Source of the DNA: Smittia aterrima
Lineage: Eukaryota; Arthropoda; Insecta; Diptera; Chironomidae
Direction: 5' to 3'
Length of the DNA stretch: 64,000 nt
NCBI GenBank assembly: GCA_033063855.1
Contig: CP093831.1
Location: 20,708,001 to 20,772,000, forward strand
Below, one piece after another: positions 32,947 through 46,283 of the stretch. The position numbers and the translations under genes are program-made. The notes below the pieces were generated by a model. It made no database searches. It had not been told where the DNA came from and saw nothing but the letters and a program-made list of their open reading frames with translations. The stretch's first letter is position 1. Every line of letters starts with the position of its first letter.

Positions 32947-33427
32947 TTAAAGGGAATGCTGATCGAATGTAGAATCAAGAACCGCAAAAGAATCAGGAAG
33001 AAGTACAGCATACTCAACGCGATCGTTGTCAATCGTTCCATCATCCGTTTCATCGGTCAGACTTAATCTTTGCTGGCTCTGACGCAACTGCTGGTGGTGC
33101 GATTTGTTCTCGTTTTCGTCCAACTCCATCCCGTTCAGCGAGTTGCTTCTGTCCGACAACAGTTCCTCGTCTGAGACTTGCTCCTCCTTAGAAAACGTTA
33201 AGAGAAGATAAAGGTTTTTATGGATTCAAAGGGGAGGGGGATTCGATGAACTTTTCCAATTACTTACTCACCCATTTCAAAGCTGCGGCGGAAGTGTTCG
33301 CCGTTCCTAGTTCACTTCCAACAGGGCTGTTCGTTGATTGCAATGACGGTCGTTGTTCTTGATTGCCAACATTCAAAGTACTCATCCCTTTTGTCGTTGA
33401 AACACGGCGCCACCGCGGCCACAATGG
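32947..33427 (-). CDS. Open extension after the DCX-EMAP stop, candidate readthrough
   Basis: The DCX-EMAP frame ends ...SSDVVLDE then TAG followed by C. The same frame stays open after the stop through 33272-33427, crosses a phase-0 intron (donor AAATGG|GTGAGT, acceptor TTCTAAG|GAG) and continues through 32947-33186. This adds 131 residues, from PLWPRWRRVSTTK to STFDQHSL. The added peptide is acidic and Ser/Gln-rich with clear codon-like composition. Alternatives are a separate small ORF starting at the internal ATG of GMSTLNV, an isoform splicing around the stop, or chance. Confidence 0.45.
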
Positions 33428-36400
33428 CTATTCATCTAAAACGACATCAGACGATGTTATTTGAGCTCTCCGAGGTGTCTGAATTGTTGTTTGTTGTTTA
33501 CCGGCGAGCTCCCAAATCATGAGTGAAGCATCGGTACCTCCAACAGTTACCAAGCTTCTCATTCCATACAAGAATCGACAACAAGCGATTGTCCCTGAAT
33601 AAACTTTAGCTTCGGCAAACTCAGCTCGCGGTGTGATGCAAGGATAACGGAACAAACGTAAGTAACCTTCAGCATCACCTGCTGCCAACATATCATGTCC
33701 ACTCGAGCGACTAGCTGTAGTCATCAGAGTATTTTGTGAAGAGTAATAGCGATTACTCCACATACCACCAACCATGAATCCAACTGTGCAGTTCTGAGTT
33801 AACCATTTAACGTCTTTCATCGCAATCGGACTTCTTTCAGCTGAAAGTGCTTTGACATCCCAGAAAAGAAGGTCAAAATCAATTGTTGCCGTTTGTAAGA
33901 AGCAAGAATCCAAACTCCAATCAATATGAGTCAACGGCTGTGACCCGCGAATCTTGTTGACTCTCTTATAAGAAAATCCATCTCGTGACACTCGGAACAA
34001 GTAAATTGAACCATTCTGTGATCCAATTGCTACCATATCTCCAATTTGATTGTACTCCAGACAATTCAAAGGTGAACCACAAACACGCAAGGTCAACATT
34101 GTTGATCCTGTTTCAGCGTTAATAACAATCAAATGGCCTTCACTGCTGCCAGCAGCAAGAGCACTTCCAAATGGATGGAAACAAAGAGATATGCACTCGT
34201 AGCCAACCTACAAAAAATTTGATCAGTTAATTCTCTTACGAAGTTGAATCTTCTCACAGCTGATGTCCAAATAAGTTTATGACGTCTCCAAAGTGCAACA
34301 TTCTTATCATGTCCAGCAGTTGCAAACAATTCATCTTCAGGATGTGCAGCGAGTCCCCACAATTGTCTACCATGTCCAAAGATGACTTGATTAAATCGTC
34401 GTTGTAAAGATCCTTCGAGGATATTGTTTCTCGTAGTTCCAACGTAAATATTTCCGTCATTACGACCAGGTCGTTGTGGGTAAATAGTTCGAACGCCACC
34501 TGCGTTCTCAGGAAGCTAAAAAAAGACATTTCGTAACGAAATCTCGTCATTTCAGTTCAAAATTCTTACTTTAATTTCGGTGATTCGTTTATAGTTTTGC
34601 AATGAATCCCAAGCAGCAATTTTACGATCCTTTTCCCCTCCCGACAATAATGTGCCTTCTGAAAGCATAACTAAGCAACTTATTCCTTTGTTATGGGCTT
34701 CAAATTCCATTCGCACAAAGTAGGCTCCATCAGCATCAACAGAGTAAACTGTAATGAAACCTAAACGGAACGAAAAGTCACGAAACGCTTGCGATAAGGG
34801 AAAATATTCGGAAATATTACCATCGCTATCGGCTGTAATAACATCGCCATCGGGCTCGAACTGTACACTTGTTACGTGAGTTCTGGAGGGCTAAAGTCGT
34901 AAAAAGTTTGAGTAGTTAATATCAAAGTTCTTAGTGTTTTATGTTCGCTCCCATTACCGGTTTAATGATATCGGTTTTTTCGAAAAATCCATCTTTTCGA
35001 CGATGCCAGAACGCGAGGTGACCTCGCCCATGAGTAATCAACAAATTATCGTCCAAAGGATGAAAAGCAGCTCCTGACAAACCTTCTTGAAGTGTCTATT
35101 AATGGAGCAATCATTAAAAACTTGATGAAAATATCGAAAATCTCACTCGACTTACCGCAACTTTTCCCAACAAATGTCCCCATTGCCATTGCCAAACTGA
35201 CAAAATTGATTCACGACCAGCATCAACTGCCAAAATGTAACTTCCTCCATTCAATTGTGAGAATGCAACTGAGAGAACTCCCGAGTCAAGTTCACCCATT
35301 CCAAACACGTACAAGGTCTGAAGCGACTCTGTACTCCAAATCCTTACGTGAGCTTGAGATTTCCTGTCTCGGCCACCACGCTGACCTGAACCAACAAGCT
35401 CTCGTGACGGATGAACGTCCATGCTGAACATTGTTTTCGATTAGGTTGTGAACAAGTAATTAGCTGCAAATTTGCACTTACCACATGATGTCTTCCGTGT
35501 GCCCAACGTAGTGCCTTTGATTTTCTTCTTCACGGTCGTAAAGAATTGCCACAGCGGCGACAAAATATAAAAGCTCGCCAGATGGCAAAACCCACAAGTT
35601 TCGACGTGAATCAATTCCTCGATAGCCATGAACCCAAGTGAGAAGAAGCTTCTTGTCGGGTGGACTATTGTCAATCGGTGCATGATGATTCGGAGGATAG
35701 AAAGTTCTTCTTAATCCTCGAATGACAACACGCGTTGGATCTTCTTTCATGTTGTCGATTGGATAATCAGGAACAGCAGCAGTTGATGCTATGCTTGATC
35801 TGACAACTTCGCTTTCTCCAGCGTAAAGAATTCTTGGTCGACTCTTGCTTCTCGCTCTTTGTTGTCGTACAACCATTGCCGAGGGTTTCGCATCAACATT
35901 CGGATCAACTCCGGAAAGACTTGCTCGAGACCTTGACCGACGAATCGGCGAAGCAACAAGACCAGGGCCCAATGGAATCACTGGAGCAGCAGCCGTATTA
36001 CTCAAATAAAATGTGTCAACTTCCGCAAATTCATTTCTATCCGTGAAGAGAAAAGAAATGTTTCAGCTGTCATTCAAACATTTATTATGTCGCTAACCGT
36101 CTCACCTTAATTGAGAAAAGCTACGCACTTCCTGTCCGGCGTTGGTGAACATTTTTTTGGCTCCCGTCATCTTTAATACTTGACCTAAATCTTCAAGGAC
36201 TTCTTCAAATGGCTGAGATGTACGCAAATTTAACAGCACACGACACTGATGATGAGGGGCGTGGAGGTTAATCAATGTGAATGAATTAATATTCATGTAA
36301 TATCATGAGTGATGAATGGATCAACAAACGTAAAGAGCGAGAAAAAATGTAGCAATAGTGTACATAAATTAAGTGCCAAGTTGTTTCAACAGAAAAAATA

Positions 36401-39400
36401 ATTTTCGAAGCTTTTTGGCGCTTTTTCTACGTCGTTGAATTGAAAGCTTTTTTCCTCGACTGGACTTGCATGTTTCAAGTCTCTTACGTCAACAAACGAC
36501 GACTTGTGTAAACTGAGCTGCTGCTTCAAATTGATGAGGATAATCATAAATTATGTGAAGAAGAATTCTCTACTTTGAAAACTTTGTAAAAGCTCAGAGA
36601 AGATTTCAATCAAAGTCACGTCATATATGAATTTCCCCAGCAATTCATTCAAAAATTGCAAACTCTGTTTCTACGCCGCGCTCGTCGTGAGTATGACGAG
36701 GGAAGAAAAAGAGTGAAAGCCATTCACTGTTGAAACTGAAAGCTTTCTGATGCATGCATTTAAATATTATGCAAATTCTCTCCATTGATTTCGTAAAAAA
36801 AGTTTCCCTTCCATGTTCTTTGTTGATACAAAAAATGTTAATTTCTTCGACTTTAAAAGTTTGCGATTGAATTTTCTTTTCGCCGCGCATTTCATATCGT
36901 TATGTTGAATCAAAAGTCAATCATGGTAATTAAATTTACTTCCTAAAACCTTCACTCAAGGTGATTTTAAAATCATTTCTTTGGTAGGAGGTTTTATAGG
37001 AAGCGTGATGAACCTACCTGAACACTATGATCATTATTATTAATTATCCGAATAACGCGTCCTGCGCTTGGCTTCAAACTTGATGATGGTAAGTTGTCAG
37101 CATCGATTACGGATGATTTACGGCTTCTGTTCCCGCCCCAACCTTGATTGCCCGGCGACTGATGCCACAGCCCATTCTAAACAAGGAAAACTCCATTGAA
37201 TTTTCCACAATGTCAATGCGCTTTGAGTTAACTCACCTTTTTGCCGTAGCTGGCGGGCTGCAAATTGGTAAATAAAAAAAAGTGAAAATTAGTTTTTTTC
37301 TTTTCAATTCAGATTATGAGCTTTGCAGGTCGTTCAAGATAAAAACTCATTGCTTTTATATAACAAAACACTTTCATGCTAACGACCGATAAATTTCCAC
37401 GATATTTCGGGTTTTTCCCCAACCGCACGCCATAAGAAACTTTCATCGAACCTTTTTAAGTGAATTCACACGTGACAAAACCACAAACGAGTATTCATCC
37501 TCGCTTTCGTACATTAATGAGGCACTTTTGATTGCACTTTATCTAATAAAATGATTTTGACTCGCACAGCGAAATCAAAAATATATATTAAACCTAAACT
37601 TGAGAGCTCCGAAAAAGAATTCGGCCAATCGCTTCAAGCACTCTTCACCAACTGACACAACACGCTAATATGCCAGCTCTCGTAAAAAGACTCTCGATTT
37701 CTCTCCAACCCTATGCCGCGAATACATGGAAAAGCGGACGGGAAAACTGTTTTTCTTTCACTTCTTTTTCGACATATTCGCGAGGTGCAGAGAAAAACAA
37801 CAGCACGACAAACCGGAGCACGTCAAATGTGCCTTTGTGGTGTGGCGGAAAACCATATCATTTGTGGCTTATGATTGGGGACGATTATTTTTACGGGTAT
37901 TTCCTTTTTCCTCCCACTTTACCCTTAACACTCAAGCGACGCGTGAAGCTTTTCATCGAAAGATCTTGAGACATTAATGAGTGCGAGGAAATCAGTCGAA
38001 CCACGTCGACCTTTCGAAGTTTCGCTCTCTACTCGAGAGTTCATGTAAATTTTTCTCGAACCGAATCAAATTTTTCGAGATTGAAAGGACGAGATTAAGC
38101 GTCGGAATATTTTATGGTTTGAAACGAACGGATTGGATTCACGTTTCTCCTCGATAGATGTGAATAAACAGGAATTAAACATTTAACATTCATTCTCCTT
38201 CGACATGACCGTTGAAGACATTTCGTTATTGGCTGAAGGTTAACCCCCGCGGAAAACGTTTTTCACGACGGAAAATTTGTCCATCTGTGAATAATGTCAC
38301 GCGAAAAATCTGATAGTTGATAGCATGGGACTTGTGAGAGTTTGATGGTGAAAACTGTCCAAACAATTTTCTGTTTTAATTACATTCGCAAGGACTTCGC
38401 TTAGTCTCTCATTCTTTCAAGTCTCGACCTTCACGAGACGTTGGTCTTTTAACGTCCTATTTTATATTTTTACGAGCTCCGGAACCGTTGAGTGTTGTTT
38501 TTAATTGAATAATCGCTGTGACAGCTTTTCGGCTAGAAGCGAAGCATAAAATTACATCTTAAGTGGATGAAAAATGAGTTCAGAGTCGAGTTGAGGTGGC
38601 GGAGTAATGAAGCGAGAAAATTTTCTAACGAAATCCTTCGAATAATAATAATAAAGGCTTTCGTGGCTATGCACGCAACATTCATTTTCATGTTGTTGTG
38701 TCAATCAGGGAACAGCTAATTATGCCTGAAGCAGGGAGAGAAACCGCATTTCGAGATGAAGATAAGCCAAGAAAATGTGTCGACATGAGAAATCTTTACG
38801 TTATTGACTCGAACTTCATTAATAAAAATGTCGTTGCTGAGTCAGCGAAAAAAAAAGCTTTGCAAAGCTCCAAAGGAAGCGGGAAAATAGAAATACATCA
38901 GTTTCCTGCCTGATAATGTGAATGAAGTCAAATATGCAAGGACGAAAAAATAATTGAGCTGTTGATAAGAAGTTTCGTTCAATTCAATTTCATTCACTTA
39001 ATAACAAGTAACAACACAAGACGTTTGCATGTCTCGTTTCTCAAACAACTTACGAGCTGAGTGACGTTTCATTTTTCACCGCTAATTAATTAACGAGATG
39101 CATTTGGCATGCAAACACGTGGTAATCAGTTTTCAATGTGAACAACACTCACGAACGTAATAAGGATTGATTGCCTTGCTATAATTTACTGCACCCATTC
39201 GTTGTTGAGATTTCGTCTCACGTGATCAATGAAAAGCTCATAAATCATAATTAAGAAGCATGAAATTTTCTTTTGTGAAATAATGGCAATAACCATCTAC
39301 CTCGAGATTACTGCTCTCGCACGCCCTTAACTGACCCTAATAATGTCGACGTTTAATAAGCAAATTGATTGCAAAAAGGAAAATTGAAAGAAGGAAACAG

Positions 39401-41152
39401 CAATTTTGAAAAATGGAAGAAAAGGGCGAAGTTTCTGCATATCATACTCGTTACTGATTAAATTGACGCGAAATTGACTTTTGCTACATCACGACCTGGA
39501 CGAGAAATTGTTCGGCTTAGCATAAAGTCCATAAAAATAATTTCTCGATCAACTTCTTCTGTGCTATCCTTCAAAAGTAATTTTCATTTCCAGCCATGGG
39601 CATTCCCACCAACTTCTTACGTTCTACACTCGCGCTACTACCCTGCACACAATGACCCTCGCAGTGAATGATTTGCATGATTTGCCTCAATTTTAACGGA
39701 TTGCTGTGGCGAGTGACCTTGGCGGATCATAAATTGGAGGAATGATTGCTGGCATGGCTTGTACAAAACTTATTACAAGAGTGTGAGAGAAGTTTAGGAG
39801 AAAGTTTCATAGTTTGAAGTTGAAGGATTTTTACGAAATTCCTTTAGACATAAATCAAGGAATCTTTGAAAGCTTTCGTCAAAATATAAATGATTTTGAA
39901 CTCAATAATAAAAGAAAATATTTGACCGCTTTCACGACATGGCAATTCTACCCTAAGCGTTGCTTTCCCTTCTCTCGTCTTGTGTTTTCCTTTAGCTTTC
40001 TTCAAAACACGACATGGTTACAATTATCGATTTCTTTGGGCGTACGGAGGAAGATTGAAAGTTACTGTGCAAATTTCTCGTGCTTTCAAATAATTTTGGT
40101 CACATCACCACTAACGTGTTTCTCGTTCTTACCTTAAACTGTTTGAAAGACGAGACGACATACGATGAGCCGTCTTCTAATTCATCCAAATGTGTCTTTC
40201 TATCTCCGTCCATTGAGAAAATGTATCGAGCGCCACGTGGGAGATCCATTCTTGATGAAATCTTGTCCATCAACTTCTCAATAGTTGAAATATCTCGACC
40301 AGGCTTGAACCGAAACTCAACCGCGGGAAAGAAAGGATCACCATTGCGATAGAAGAGAATGCGTCTTGCTTTCCAAAAATTGCTGACACTGTAACGTGAG
40401 TTTGGATATGCCATCGCAGGACCAGGTGGACCACCGCCACTGCTTCCTGGCATTTCTTGTCGCGATTTAGGACGCGATGGACCTCCATGAATGTCACTAT
40501 AATTATCCATTGATGGACTTACAGTTCGACTGTTAGGTTCTGCAGAACCAGGACTACCAATCACTCTCGTTCCCCAGCGTGGTTGCGCTGCACTTTTCTC
40601 TCTCACTGGATAGAATTCAGTGGCCTGGTTCGGTGATTTAACTAGGCCACTGCCAAGCGCGTAACCGTCGTCTTCGTCGGGAGTCTCTGGTTGCTTCAGG
40701 CTTAAGCTACTTTTTGATGTCACCAATGTATTATTATTTATGGTGTTGGCAACAGTAGCTGGACTTGCTACTGATCCATTTAATTTCTTTTCGCTTGAAA
40801 TAGCTCCGGACTTTGCGACCGCTTGACCATCACTATTGACGATAGTTTTGTCCATTTCAACACTAATATTGTTATTTCCCGCGTCTGCGCCTTGCTCCAT
40901 CATTGCGCTTTCGAAGAAACGCTTCGGCTCTTGCTGTTGATCTTTTGCTTGCGTATTTACTTTAACCAAGGGACTCGTTGTTACTCTCGGCTCTCCTTTG
41001 ACGCCTCTCAATAGATTCAATGCGCTTGTTTTCTTTCTGGATTGACTGAGTCGCTCAAACACTGACAACGATTTTTCCGAGGCTTCGCGAGGCTCAACGC
41101 TCGATTGATGAGCTAACTCACTTCCGAGACTTTCTTCGTCTTGACTGCTCGC
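33428..41152 (-). CDS. DCX-EMAP: DCX-EMAP: doublecortin, HELP and WD40 microtubule protein
   Basis: Eleven minus-strand exons: 40133-41152, 37237-37257, 37018-37176, 36106-36245, 35482-36036, 35156-35423, 34958-35095, 34821-34890, 34570-34760, 34258-34515, 33428-34207. With the putative first exon at 56823-56852 the product is 1209 residues. A doublecortin domain (ARRILFYRNGDPFFPAVEF to SSYVVSSFKQFK) and a second partial one (RVIRIINNNDHSVQ onward) precede the HELP motif (KKLLLTWVHGYRG, HTEDIMC). A tandem WD40/TAPE propeller region (FATAGHDKNVALWRR, VTVGGTDASLMIWEL) follows. In Drosophila the protein is needed in mechanosensory cilia of hearing and touch organs; that is family knowledge. The first listed exon opens at a splice acceptor with an in-frame stop just before it, so the start codon must lie upstream. 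One exon is only 21 nt. Confidence 0.92.
37258..40132 (-). other. Large intron of DCX-EMAP, no coding sequence seen
   Basis: About 2.9 kb between the 21-nt exon and the first doublecortin exon. Short frames occur on both strands, but none has motif content or splice partners. Regulatory function is possible but nothing specific is visible. Confidence 0.5.
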
Positions 41153-44100
41153 CTATCATTTTAAATGCAATTGTTTAATTGATTTAAAGAAGTTGAAGAA
41201 ACAAATATCTAACAACACCGAGAACGAGGATTGCAGCACGAAATTTCAATTTTCCAATTTTAATTTTACAGAAGCTTGTGTTTGTAATTTTAGAAACTTA
41301 AAATAAAACTTTGATAATCAAGCAAAGGAGAATAGCGTTCAATGCAAAGCCTGTCTCTAACTTTAGCTTTATGTCAGGGTTTGAAGTTGATCATGTCATT
41401 TAAATCTAATTATTGATTTACACTAAAATGAGCTCATTCCAATCCCTGGCTTCTAAATATTACAAAAGTGCATTGTCACACAAAAGCTTTCACATAAAAT
41501 AAAACATTTTAATGATGCACTAAACAGCGATTCACAAGAACGACAACACTAAGTCGCTACAAACACTAAATACCTGGAAAATTTATTGTTTCGCACTACG
41601 AAAGTATTTACTCGTGAAGCGTCATGCACTTAACACTAGAAGAACAGGAAAGAATTGTCGTCACTAAAGGATTGTCTTCATTTCGCTAAAGAATTAATGT
41701 TCACTTCGGTCTTCACTCCATGGCCGTTACGAGAGAAATGAAAATGAAATATTTTACACAAGAAGTAAATGTGAATTAAAGCCATTTCTCAAGTCGCTAG
41801 GATCGCGATAAAAGTGCATTGAACTAAAAGTTATGATATAGAAGTGTACACGATACTTCGTTATGTGTTGTAAATGTGGTTCATTAAGGAGAAAAAAGTT
41901 TGGCGCGAAGAAGAAGGAAAAGTTTACTGTTGTGTAAGGTGGCACAAATTGCCTTTCTCTCGGCAAAGTGTTTGTTGCGAGATTTCACCCTTTCGGCCCC
42001 GAAAAGAAAATCAAAACAATCACAAACATCAACAAGAAAACTTGTTCATTTTCTAGTCCGAGAAAGAAAGGAGAGAAAGGCTCGCTCGAATGTCGTGATT
42101 TCCATTATTTGGGTCAGAAAAACTTTGTAAACGGCTTTTTGCCGAAGTAAGTGAAAGGGAGAGAAAAATGTTTTCAGTTTTCTTTTGATCACGAACGCTT
42201 GAAGAAGCGAGGAAATGGAAGGAAAGCGCTGAAAATTATAAAGGCAAATTAATGGTCAAGTGAGGGAAAATCGATGGAAAGTTTTTCTACTTTGCTATGA
42301 GATTTTCCTTTGATTTCTTTCCTTTCGGTTTCAGTCGGGTCGCCAAGGTTTCTTTATGCCATTATTTTCCCAGGCGTCCACCATAAGTCAATCAAGTTTG
42401 TTAAAGATCTTGTTTCTGTTTTTCACACGCGGAAAATTTCCTGAGAAACTTTTTATCAATCTCTTTCCTTCAAATCATCATGAATATTCATTTAAAGTGT
42501 GTCAAGCATATGAGTGCTCGAATTTATGTCGCTCTTATAAGAAATTGCTATGAAATTGGTTTGACGTTAATTTGGAAAATTAGTAAAGAGGTCGACGAGG
42601 AAGTTGTTTCTCGTAATTTAGGGAATATTTTAAAAAAGCCATTAAAAGATCTGAATTATATGAAATAGTGAAGGCTTGAACGCTTCGTTATGTTTAAGAT
42701 ATTAATGATTGAGAATGAGCGCTGTTAACATTTTCTATACAAACTTTTATACAGAATTTTCCTGTCCAAAGGAAATTAAACTCGTGAAGATTAAAAATAT
42801 AGAAAAAGAAAATTTCTCGTTTGAAAAATTGAGATCAAAGTTGTTTAGCAATGAGGTCATTAAGTTTATCGTCAGATTTTAAATCGCATTTGCTTAAAGC
42901 TTAAAGGAATATAATGGATTCGTAGAATTATTTCTTAGAAAGTTCTGCAATCGTTTCGGTGCAATATTCACAAGCGCAATAGATGAAATTACAGTCATTA
43001 AGATTGAGTTTGATTGATGAATGGACTGCAATAATGGAAAGTTTAGTGAACTTTGACGTGGAAAGTCACAATTCGATGAAAGTTGGGAATGACGCCGCAG
43101 CAATTGATACAATCGAAGAAGAATATTTTAAGATTTACCATTTTCTCGCCAACAATTAATCCGAACAAGGAAAAGTTTTAATCCAATTTTCCGCAAATTC
43201 GTTTCACTTTTAAGAAATTTCACCAAAACTTTTTTTTTACTTTCAGTAAATCGTTGAGAGAAGGAAAATCAACGTCTGCACGCTTTAATTTCTTTAGATG
43301 AAATAAAACGAACTAACTTTCACTCCGACAGAAAATAAATTCTGCCAATTACCATTTTACTAATCCACGAAAAATTAATGCAGAAGCAGGAGAACGAGCT
43401 GCTTCAGAACGCAATGGCCAGCACTGAGTGTAGCTTTAATTAATTTCAATACTGAGAAATGTGTAAGCAGTGCGAACACGTAGAAGCTTTTTTTTTTCGG
43501 CATTAGCCTTTGTTTGGGTCAGGAATGAACGGAAATTTTCTCACGCACACTCCCGAAAGGCGACGGCGGATTTTTCGGCACACAATTAAACTCCACAGGC
43601 GATCAGGGTCGAGCATGAAACCAGAAACAACATCCATCACAATTTATTTTCCTTTTACAATTCTCAGTTCATTGCTTAGCGCCCGCAAGGAGTCGAAAAG
43701 AATTATGAGGAATCACGAGGTTCAGACGAGGCATAGCAATGAAAATTAAATAAATTCACGAGAGAACTTTCTTGAAATGTGCGGCGAATCATGCACAAAC
43801 ACTGTTTATTGAGCATTAAGCTGAGTGAGCATTAAGTTTCATGCACGTCCAACTAATGGGAAATTTTATTCATTTACAGCCTTGGAAAAGCTTTCAAGCA
43901 ATTAACTTTAATTGCGCAATGAGATCATCGAGTAATTGCGACATGAAGAATCGTAGAAATCAAGACACGAACGACTTGTTGGAGGATCTCTTGTCTCTCA
44001 ATCATGGACATGCGTAGAATGCGGCGTGAAGATTAAACCAATGATTCGCTTCCGTTCCACATTTTTCTTCAAAGCGACTCCTCCTTTTTGTCGAGCGTGT

Positions 44101-44453
44101 TTCAACAATTTATCATCGTCGAGCAACGAACACGTTGGGAAAATGTTTTCGCGGCAATTACGAGGAAATTTGAGCCATTTCGTTGGATAATTGCCGTTGC
44201 TCCGGAACCCTTTCTGTGTCACCACCACTTGCATTTGGGATTTTCCACTCCAATTTTCTTTAACGATAATTTGAGATGACGTTTCTTGTCAAAAATAATC
44301 TTTCTTCTCATAAATCATTTCGTGCTTTTATTTTCATTTTGATTTCATAAGAAAGCGAATTTCGCTTTTACAAGTAAACAAATTTTTCGGAAATTTATAA
44401 GAAACTTGCGCGAGTCTGGAAAGTTCCGAATGTGAATGTGAGAATTTATTGCT
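41153..44453. other. Probable DCX-EMAP intron, no gene seen
   Basis: AT-rich DNA between the doublecortin exon and the end of IPPK. Small frames on both strands lack recognisable motifs. If the first DCX-EMAP exon is at 56.8 kb, this is part of its first intron. Confidence 0.45.
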
Positions 44454-46283
44454 TTACATCAACTCAGATTTGCTCCTTTGACACTCGATGAAGTCCAAAT
44501 ATGCTTGCTTGCTCTCCTGATGCTGTTTCTTGTATTTTCGGAAATGTTCGAGAGAATCTTTCTTTAAATCAAGGTCGACAATTGTTGCATTGACTGCGAA
44601 GAGTTGAGGAACTCCCTTCATCGACACTTGATTATTCTCGTGAATCAAACTTTTTCTGTTTTAAAATAATTTTTTTTATCAATGATTACCATACCAAAAA
44701 TAAAATGCTTACCGAACATCACCACAGCCGTTAATTTTCTTTATCGTTATCATGATTGAACAATCGAGTGCCGTTGATCCAATTTTATAGTTTTGTAAAA
44801 TCGATTCTTTCGTCAGCTCACAAAATTCGTTCTTGTCGTAATCTTCCATCGTCGAAAAATTGTTTTTCACCAACATTTGAGCATTTAGAATGCTATTGAG
44901 AATGCAATTTTTTGGTAAATGCTGATCTTCTCCAATGCAACTTCTCTCGTGAAGATTACTCTCAGCTTCATAAGCCCAACAAACGTCAGCAACGTTATCA
45001 CAGTCCTTAAAGTCTTTTAGAAGAATGGTACGAATTAAATTCACAAACAATATTTCCTGTCTGATGAAAAACAAAATTAAAAATTGAAATTGACAAAGTT
45101 AAATTATTTTACTTCTCGGAAGTCGCAGTTTCCGGAAAGAGACTCGCCAACATTCGTCGCAATAATTTCTTATCTTTCGAACACTCGTTGTAAATCATTT
45201 TTCCGTCGAGAAACATTTTCAAATTGTTCTGAGGATTTAGTAAAAGGCCTTCAATTGCTAGATTCATGCGATCGGCTTTGCCGGAAAATAAATCGATTGG
45301 ACAATATCTCGATATGCTCTCGATTCTCTTATTTTTTAATTTTAAATACTGCAGGATGAAATTTGGAGTTAGATAATTAAGTTTTAAGTTAGGTAATGGA
45401 TTTTACCTGAAAATAGCAGAACCGACACTTTGTCACGTCGAACTCCTTCGTCTCATCCATCAAATATCCTTGTTTAGCTTTTATTTCAATGCAGATTGTT
45501 GATGAGTCTTTGAGCTCTCCATTGACAGCTTTTCCTGTGTAGATTCTCTTTGGAAGGAATGCAACATCTCGATACAGTAATCCATAACGACTGCCAATGA
45601 TTTTATTTTTTCTCGATGCTTTGTAAATAAAGATAAAAGTTGTAATGTAAAGTTGCGATGTGATATCAAACAAATGACTAACCCGGTCGGTCTCGTATTA
45701 AAAACTTATTCAATGCATCGACATCTCCATCTAAGTAAACAATTTTTGGCACAACGGTGAAAACATCGGAGTTCTTGAAATATTTGAGAAGAAGTTCTTC
45801 GAATTGAATAAAGGACATCAGCTCGTTTCTGTGATGTAAGTCGTTCGATTCTATGAGAAACGTGAGAAAAGCAAATATTTGAAACGTTATTTGAGAGTTG
45901 TTATCAGCGACTTGTGGCAATAAACTTAAAGTTATCACTCAAATAATTTCTCAAAAATGTCTTCAAGGTCAGCAGAATTCTTTAGATTTAATGTCACTTA
46001 CTCGACCCGTCACTTTTCGGAATCTTTTTAAAGCGAATAACTCGTTTCTCGTCATTTTCATTCGCGAAGAGGCTGACAACAATATTCATCTGCAAAGCAA
46101 AAAATACAGCGACGAGGCCGTTTGGGATTGAAATTGATTGCATCCTGTTGCATGTTCTTTCGTTTCACTCACGTTGCCTTCGTCTCGATAGTAAAGTGAT
46201 TTGGCGAGATTCTCGCTTTTCAGCTTTATGACAACCTCCTCTGTTGATGAATCAACGCTGTTCTGTGTGGTTTTGTTATACAT
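44454..46283 (-). CDS. IPPK: Inositol-pentakisphosphate 2-kinase
   Basis: Seven exons (46173-46283, 46002-46089, 45683-45937, 45407-45618, 45113-45348, 44713-45060, 44454-44655) give 483 residues, matching the family length. The enzyme phosphorylates inositol pentakisphosphate at the 2-position to make phytate (InsP6). Family features are SLYYRDEGNMNIVVSL near the N-terminus (equivalent to GYHGEGNKSLVV), ICIEIKAKQGYL (the EIKPK motif), KCRFCYFQ (a zinc-site Cys pair), RYCPIDLFSG, LDCSIMITI and VDLDLKK with the Asp of the catalytic tail. The N-terminal half is diverged from vertebrates, but all junction phases fit. If the DCX-EMAP first exon is correctly placed, IPPK is nested in its intron on the same strand. 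Confidence 0.93.
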
